Assembly (NCBI RefSeq): GCF_040395035.1
Contig: NZ_JBEBRB010000002.1
Location: forward strand, 1 to 64,000
Source: Parapedobacter lycopersici_A
Lineage (GTDB): Bacteria; Bacteroidota; Bacteroidia; Sphingobacteriales; Sphingobacteriaceae
Length of the DNA: 64,000 bases
Direction of reading: 5' to 3'
Shown: piece by piece, positions 60,086 through 64,000 of the stretch
Numbering within the stretch: position 1 is the first letter of the stretch
How the letters are laid out: each line of letters opens with the position of its first letter
The notes under the pieces: model-generated
The model's database searches: none
What the model saw: only the letters and a program-made list of their open reading frames with translations
What the model was told of the DNA's origin: nothing
Made by a program: the position numbers and the translations under genes

Positions 60086-61007
60086 GGTTACCAGCCTTTC
60101 TTAATAAGTTATTGAAGTTTTCGAAAAACACTTTTTTCCGGTCAGATTCGGTTAGGTTCGCCCACATAATCTTCCCCACTCCTGTTTCGTAATTCATATC
60201 GGTGGCAAAGAGCAACCGGTCTACCCCCAGGTACTGTACAGCCATGTCAATCATACCTTCATCACTGACACTGCCGCTGGTATCCAAAAAGACAGAAGGC
60301 GCATGCTGCAGTACCCTGCACATGTATTCCCAGTTCCCTCCTCCGCCGATATGGCCGCAGATAATCATCGCCTCTGGATATCGGTTACCGATTTCCACAA
60401 AATCATCCGGCAGGGAGGAGTTCGGCGGATTGGTTGGCAGGTAACCCGGGCGCCAGTTTCCCAGTGTGGTTACGCCATGCAGCATCATCGGAATCCGATG
60501 CTTGATGCACCGTTCCACAATCGGGTAGTACAGTGGGTCGCTGATCCTGACGCTGTCATACAGCTCGCCGAGCATCACCATGCCCTGGTCTACGCAACGG
60601 TCAATTTCATCAAGCGCTTCTTTTTTGAAACGGGGATCAATATAGCACTGGCCCATAATCCGCTGGGGGTAGGCCTTCATACCTTTGATAATGGCGTCAT
60701 TATTTACCCGGATTTCTTCCGGTGTTTTACCTCCGGGAATGGAACATGCCGCCCTTGTAATACCAAGCAGCTCGCAGCTTTCATTAATCTGGTCTGCATT
60801 GCTGCCTTCCCAGATGTGGTTATGGGCATCCAGTTTGGGATATTTGCTGGACTCCTGTAATAGTTTTTTCCAGCCTTCCGGCTGAAAGGTCCCTGCAGCA
60901 TTATCCGCCGACGCGCCGGACGGTTCACTGCAGCTAACTCCTGAGAGGGAGGCCCCGAGCAAAGCCAGGCCACCCGTACCCAGAAAATTTCTTCGGTTTA
61001 ACTTCAT
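60075..61007 (-). CDS. Amidohydrolase family protein, Tat-exported lipoprotein
   Basis: 310 residues. Twin-arginine signal (NRRNFLGTGGLALLGASLSG) ends in a lipobox-like GVSC. Metal ligands are intact: DAHNHIW after strand 1, MMLHGVT, ICGHIGGGGNWEYM and LLFATDMNYE. It belongs to the Amidohydrolase_2 (ACMSD-like) group of decarboxylases, lactonases and hydrolases. It leads the unit with the ligand-poor partner, the heparinase-like lyase and the transglutaminase-like protein. The partner carries no export signal of its own. Confidence 0.88.
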   Translation of the reverse strand: MKLNRRNFLGTGGLALLGASLSGVSCSEPSGASADNAAGTFQPEGWKKLLQESSKYPKLDAHNHIWEGSNADQINESCELLGITRAACSIPGGKTPEEIRVNNDAIIKGMKAYPQRIMGQCYIDPRFKKEALDEIDRCVDQGMVMLGELYDSVRISDPLYYPIVERCIKHRIPMMLHGVTTLGNWRPGYLPTNPPNSSLPDDFVEIGNRYPEAMIICGHIGGGGNWEYMCRVLQHAPSVFLDTSGSVSDEGMIDMAVQYLGVDRLLFATDMNYETGVGKIMWANLTESDRKKVFFENFNNLLRKAGNHVN

Positions 61008-61196
61008 GCTGATTCCTTTGATTTTAGATTTACTGTCTTGATCACCAGTCCACGCTATTGATATGACCGAATATGAAACAAAAGTCCCCCTCCAAACTGA
61101 AATTTAACTAAAAGCATCGGCCCAATCACCACTCCTTGTCGTGAATCACCCCCTATGTTGGCATATTTTCCCACTTCGATACACTGCAATACCGCC

Positions 61197-61204
61197 TATA
61201 TTTG
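61197..61204 (+). promoter_or_regulatory. -7 box of the DUF1801 gene
   Basis: TATATTTG fits TAnnTTTG, with TTCG at 61174-61177 as a near -33 match 19 nt earlier. Start codon is 32 nt downstream. Confidence 0.55.
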
Positions 61205-61236
61205 TATAGGCATGGCGCCTATTAACTCCAAATACA

Positions 61237-61641
61237 ATGGAAAATATCCAAACAAACAAAGCCAACAATGTGGAGGAATATATCGCTTCCATTCCGGATA
61301 GTGCCCAGCGGGCCACACTCGAGCAGGTTAGGGCCATCATTAAAAATGCGATCCCGGGGGTTGAGGAATCCATCAGCTACCAACTTCCGGCCTACCGTTA
61401 CCATGGTGTGTTGATTTATTTTGGTGCATGGAAAAACCATTGGGCGCTCTACCCGGTAAGTTCGGCCATGAAAGAAACATTCAGAGATCAATTAGCGGCA
61501 TACAAGCTCACCAAGGGAGGAATCCAATTCCCCTGGGACGAGCCGTTTCCACGGAAACTCATCACTCGGCTTGTCGAAGAACGGATAGCCGAAAACCTAG
61601 CTATTGAAAAGCAAAAGACAACGAAAAAAAACAAAAAATAA
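61237..61641 (+). CDS. DUF1801 (YdhG-like) protein
   Basis: 134 residues: VEEYIASIPDSAQRATLEQV, IKNAIPGVEESISYQLPAYR, LIYFGAWKNHWALYP, GGIQFPWDEPFPRKLITRLV, and a Lys-rich tail. The family is small, cytoplasmic and uncharacterised, with an iron-chaperone-like fold in structures of relatives. Stand-alone gene with its own promoter. Confidence 0.88.
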   Translation: MENIQTNKANNVEEYIASIPDSAQRATLEQVRAIIKNAIPGVEESISYQLPAYRYHGVLIYFGAWKNHWALYPVSSAMKETFRDQLAAYKLTKGGIQFPWDEPFPRKLITRLVEERIAENLAIEKQKTTKKNKK

Positions 61642-61736
61642 CGGCGGGCCGACAGTGCAGATCCGGTTTCAGGCAGGTACGCCGGATGTATCACATTGGA
61701 AGTGCATCCGCAATACACCCCGTATGCCCATAAAGA

Positions 61737-61775
61737 AAACGCCGGTATATGGAAACCATATACCGGCGTTATTTT
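61737..61775. terminator. Bidirectional terminator between DUF1801 and DPP III genes
   Basis: GCCGGTATATGG, loop AAA, CCATATACCGGC, extended by AAC/GTT on the outside for about 15 bp. T-rich sequence follows on the plus strand (ATTTT) and A-rich precedes (AAAGAAAAC), so it works in both directions. Confidence 0.9.
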
Positions 61776-61787
61776 CGACTGCCGTAT

Positions 61788-63839
61788 TTAGTTTACCGCC
61801 GGCAAAAGCGAATAATTTTTACCGTACTCCAGCATCTGGTCAACGAACGAGGTAACGTATTCCAGCCGTACATCCACGATTTCACCGTTTTCCTCCACCG
61901 CTACCAGGCGCGGCTGGACAAAGCCCTTATAGGGCCGCAGATTCAATTTGGCGTAACGGCCAAGCACTTCCTCATGCAGTTCCCGGTTTACCTTTACGCC
62001 GTAGGTTTCCACCAGGTTTTTCCCTGCTTCATAATCACCTTCCGATTTGATCCGTTGTATCTCCCGGAGCAATTCACCAAACAATACGCGCAATTGATCA
62101 TAATCGTTCACCTGCACATAGGTCTTCCCATCCTTTTTTTCAAACGAAACGACGTTGTCGGCTTTACCTTTTTCATACACCCAGTACGCATTCAGCGCCC
62201 GGTTACGCATGTGTGCCTCTTCAATATCATCGCCGAGTTTCAGGCGCGACAGTTGCGTCATCAGGCCATTCATCATGTAACTGTCGTACTCAGCCTTACC
62301 CACTTCAAGGGTTGGCATCACGCCGATTTCGACGAGTTTGGGATCCAGGATATAGTACAGCGCAACCAGGTCAGCACGGGCTTCCTCCAGGCAGGAGGCA
62401 TAACTCTTCAGTGTCTTATCCGGCGTACCTACGCCAGGGTTGATCTGACCCGAAGCATGCCCGATACATTCATGCATGTCAGTATGCAGGTCGCTGGACA
62501 GTGTACCATATTGTTTCATGCGTTCCAGTTTTGCCTGGTCGCCCACAAATTCCTCAAGAAATCCGCTATTCGCACTACTCTCGTTATACGCATGCACAAT
62601 ATTGCTTAAAGACACGGATTTGGAACCATATTCTTTCCGCAGCCAGTCCGAATTGGGCAAGTTAATGCCAATGGGCGTACTCGGTGCCGCATCGCCTGCC
62701 TCGGCAATTACCGTGATTGCTTTCGCGCTGATGCCCTTTACTTCCTTTTTCTTATGTTCGGGCTGCAAGGGAGAATGATCCTCAAACCACTGGGCTTCAT
62801 TCGCAATCGCCTGAATGCGTTCGGTACTCTCGAAATCCTTCAACGACAATACCGCTTCGTAACTGCCCTTAACACCAATGGCGTCGTTATACACTTCAAT
62901 GAAGCCATTGGCAAAGTCAATCGTTCCTGTTGTATCCTGTACCCAAGCCTTATTGTATTCATCCCATGTCTTTAAATCGCCGGTACGGTAATACTCCGCC
63001 AGCAGCGTGAGTGCCGCTTTCTGCTGATCGTTTTCCGCCAGCGGAATGGCTTTCTGCAGCCAGAAAATGACTTGGTCTATGGCCGCCCCGTACATACCGC
63101 CCGATCGCCATACCCGTTCGGTCAGCCGACCGCCTTCCTTAACAACTTTGCTGTTCAGTCCCCATTCAGGATCACGCCCGGTATCCGGAAATCCGGCGTA
63201 AAACGCTTCCACCTCCTGTTGCGTTACCCCTTCATAAAAATTATTCGACGATTGCGCCACGTGGTCTATACCGGCTGTAAGATTTACCATTTTGGGGTCT
63301 ACCTTCGGATCAAATATGATCGGCTGAAGCCGGTTCACAAATGCGTCTACCGTTTCGCCCTCCTGCAAAGGAAGGGTTGCGGGGTCGCAGGCTTTTACCA
63401 GCGCCGCAAAATAATCAAACGAGCATTCCGGCACGAATTTGTCATTCGAATAGTGGTGGTGGTTGCCGTTACTGAACCAGACGCGACCGCTGTAGGTCCT
63501 GAATTTTTCCCATTCATCGCCCTTTTTTTCCGTGTCCGGATTATTCCAGATCGCTTCGAGCGTTTTCCGGATAGTCAAGTTGTATTTTCCTCGCTGGTCA
63601 TAAATGATATCGCGGCCCGACAGGCCGGCCTGGTACAGGTAATAAGCCAGTTTTTTCTGTTCCAGGCGCAGTGCGTCCCAACCCGGCACGTCATACCGTA
63701 ATATCTCTAAATCGGCGAATTGATCGATCTTGATTTCCGATTCAGCAGACGTGTCGACTGCTGATTTGTCGGGTGATTGGCAGGCCAGCAGGCCGGCCAC
63801 ACATGAAGCTCCTGTGAATAACATCCCTAATTTTCCCAT
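61788..63839 (-). CDS. Dipeptidyl peptidase III, lipoprotein
   Basis: 683 residues from ATG 63839 (MGKLGMLFTGASCVAGLLAC), with a lipobox-like LLAC, so it is exported, unlike the cytosolic eukaryotic enzymes. Zinc site: MHECIGHASGQ (HEC-IGH for the family HEXXGH) with EEARADLVALYYI (EE-x-R-A-D). It removes dipeptides from the N-terminus of short peptides. It sits between a bidirectional terminator and its own promoter. Confident family call. Confidence 0.92.
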   Translation of the reverse strand: MGKLGMLFTGASCVAGLLACQSPDKSAVDTSAESEIKIDQFADLEILRYDVPGWDALRLEQKKLAYYLYQAGLSGRDIIYDQRGKYNLTIRKTLEAIWNNPDTEKKGDEWEKFRTYSGRVWFSNGNHHHYSNDKFVPECSFDYFAALVKACDPATLPLQEGETVDAFVNRLQPIIFDPKVDPKMVNLTAGIDHVAQSSNNFYEGVTQQEVEAFYAGFPDTGRDPEWGLNSKVVKEGGRLTERVWRSGGMYGAAIDQVIFWLQKAIPLAENDQQKAALTLLAEYYRTGDLKTWDEYNKAWVQDTTGTIDFANGFIEVYNDAIGVKGSYEAVLSLKDFESTERIQAIANEAQWFEDHSPLQPEHKKKEVKGISAKAITVIAEAGDAAPSTPIGINLPNSDWLRKEYGSKSVSLSNIVHAYNESSANSGFLEEFVGDQAKLERMKQYGTLSSDLHTDMHECIGHASGQINPGVGTPDKTLKSYASCLEEARADLVALYYILDPKLVEIGVMPTLEVGKAEYDSYMMNGLMTQLSRLKLGDDIEEAHMRNRALNAYWVYEKGKADNVVSFEKKDGKTYVQVNDYDQLRVLFGELLREIQRIKSEGDYEAGKNLVETYGVKVNRELHEEVLGRYAKLNLRPYKGFVQPRLVAVEENGEIVDVRLEYVTSFVDQMLEYGKNYSLLPAVN

Positions 63840-63870
63840 ATGCATTGTTATAATGTAATGATGATGGGAT

Positions 63871-63878
63871 CAAAATTA
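63871..63878 (-). promoter_or_regulatory. -7 box of the DPP III gene
   Basis: Minus-strand TAATTTTG fits TAnnTTTG. A TTTG lies 15 nt upstream, overlapping the stop of the preceding gene; spacing is short. Confidence 0.45.
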
Positions 63879-63892
63879 GTTTTTTTTACTTA

Positions 63893-64000
63893 TCAAACCA
63901 TTCTTTTGGCCAATTTTCCGAGCGTGCGCAGTCCTGCTTCCACCTGATCGTTCCATAATATACCATAGCTCAGTCGCAGGCAATTATGGTATTGATGCTG
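63893..64000 (-). CDS. C-terminal end of PLP aminotransferase-type protein (partial)
   Basis: The last 35 residues of a minus-strand gene that continues beyond the window. HNCLRLSYGILWNDQVEAGL, then a TLGKLAKRM ending, resembles the C-terminus of fold-type I aminotransferases and of MocR/PdxR-type regulators (LRLSYG with the following helix). Which of these it is cannot be told from this piece. Confidence 0.6.
   Translation of the reverse strand, partial: QHQYHNCLRLSYGILWNDQVEAGLRTLGKLAKRMV

Overview
The window reads as chromosomal DNA of a Bacteroidota bacterium, most likely a Sphingobacteriaceae member. Base composition looks near 50% GC by eye, which would suit Parapedobacter or a relative; this assignment is inference. 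The signs are a SusC/SusD pair under an ECF sigma and FecR anti-sigma pair, many promoters with the Bacteroidota -7 box TAnnTTTG, lineage-typical families (DUF2480, DUF3108, DUF3109, DUF6427, DUF937, YtxH), and a bifunctional hisB with hisIE. No rRNA, insertion sequence, phage or CRISPR array was seen. There is one tRNA (Asp).

1-10.2 kb, minus strand: a polysaccharide utilisation locus. It runs ECF sigma, FecR anti-sigma, SusC, SusD, PL10-type pectate lyase, then a secreted transglutaminase-like protein cut by the left edge. A perfect hairpin plus T-run pointing the opposite way in the susC leader, with a TAnnTTTG box upstream, suggests a cis-antisense small RNA on susC. 10.3-12.8 kb: a second sigma cassette made of ECF sigma, a one-domain anti-sigma stub and a Tat-exported AGE-family epimerase. 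Its promoter has two palindromic operators. 12.7-13.3 kb is non-coding and holds hairpins and a five-copy 11-bp tandem repeat.

13.3-25.1 kb: DUF937 protein, LacI-type regulator with a probable autoregulatory operator, msrC, then a long minus-strand block read from phoH through purC, a STAS protein, rnz, hisC, hisB, hisH, hisA, hisF, hisIE and a WD40 protein. hisG and hisD are not here. 25.3-32.3 kb, plus strand: SAM hydrolase (DUF62), a coiled-coil membrane protein, an MsbA-like ABC exporter, YtxH protein, ccmB, ccmC, a CcmD-like protein and a glutamate dehydrogenase. 32.3-35.3 kb: a large FAD/Fe-S oxidase on the minus strand.

35.4-52.8 kb: mostly plus-strand housekeeping and envelope genes: two LpxH-like phosphatases, a DUF6427 membrane protein, purQ, an outer-membrane barrel, lptC, a secreted esterase, ppiD, three DUF proteins, polyprenyl synthase, TerC, a prolyl oligopeptidase (minus), Crp/Fnr regulator, SMR transporter and prfA. 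Then tRNA-Asp and an AT-rich acetyltransferase that looks acquired.

53.7-61.0 kb, minus strand: a compact four-gene unit of a canonical amidohydrolase, an overlapping amidohydrolase lacking the usual metal ligands, a secreted heparinase II/III-type lyase and a second transglutaminase-like protein. The pairing of lyase and transglutaminase-like protein at both ends of the window, together with this amidohydrolase pair, is the best candidate for an undescribed catabolic system. The window closes with a DUF1801 protein, a lipoprotein dipeptidyl peptidase III and the tail of a PLP aminotransferase-type protein.
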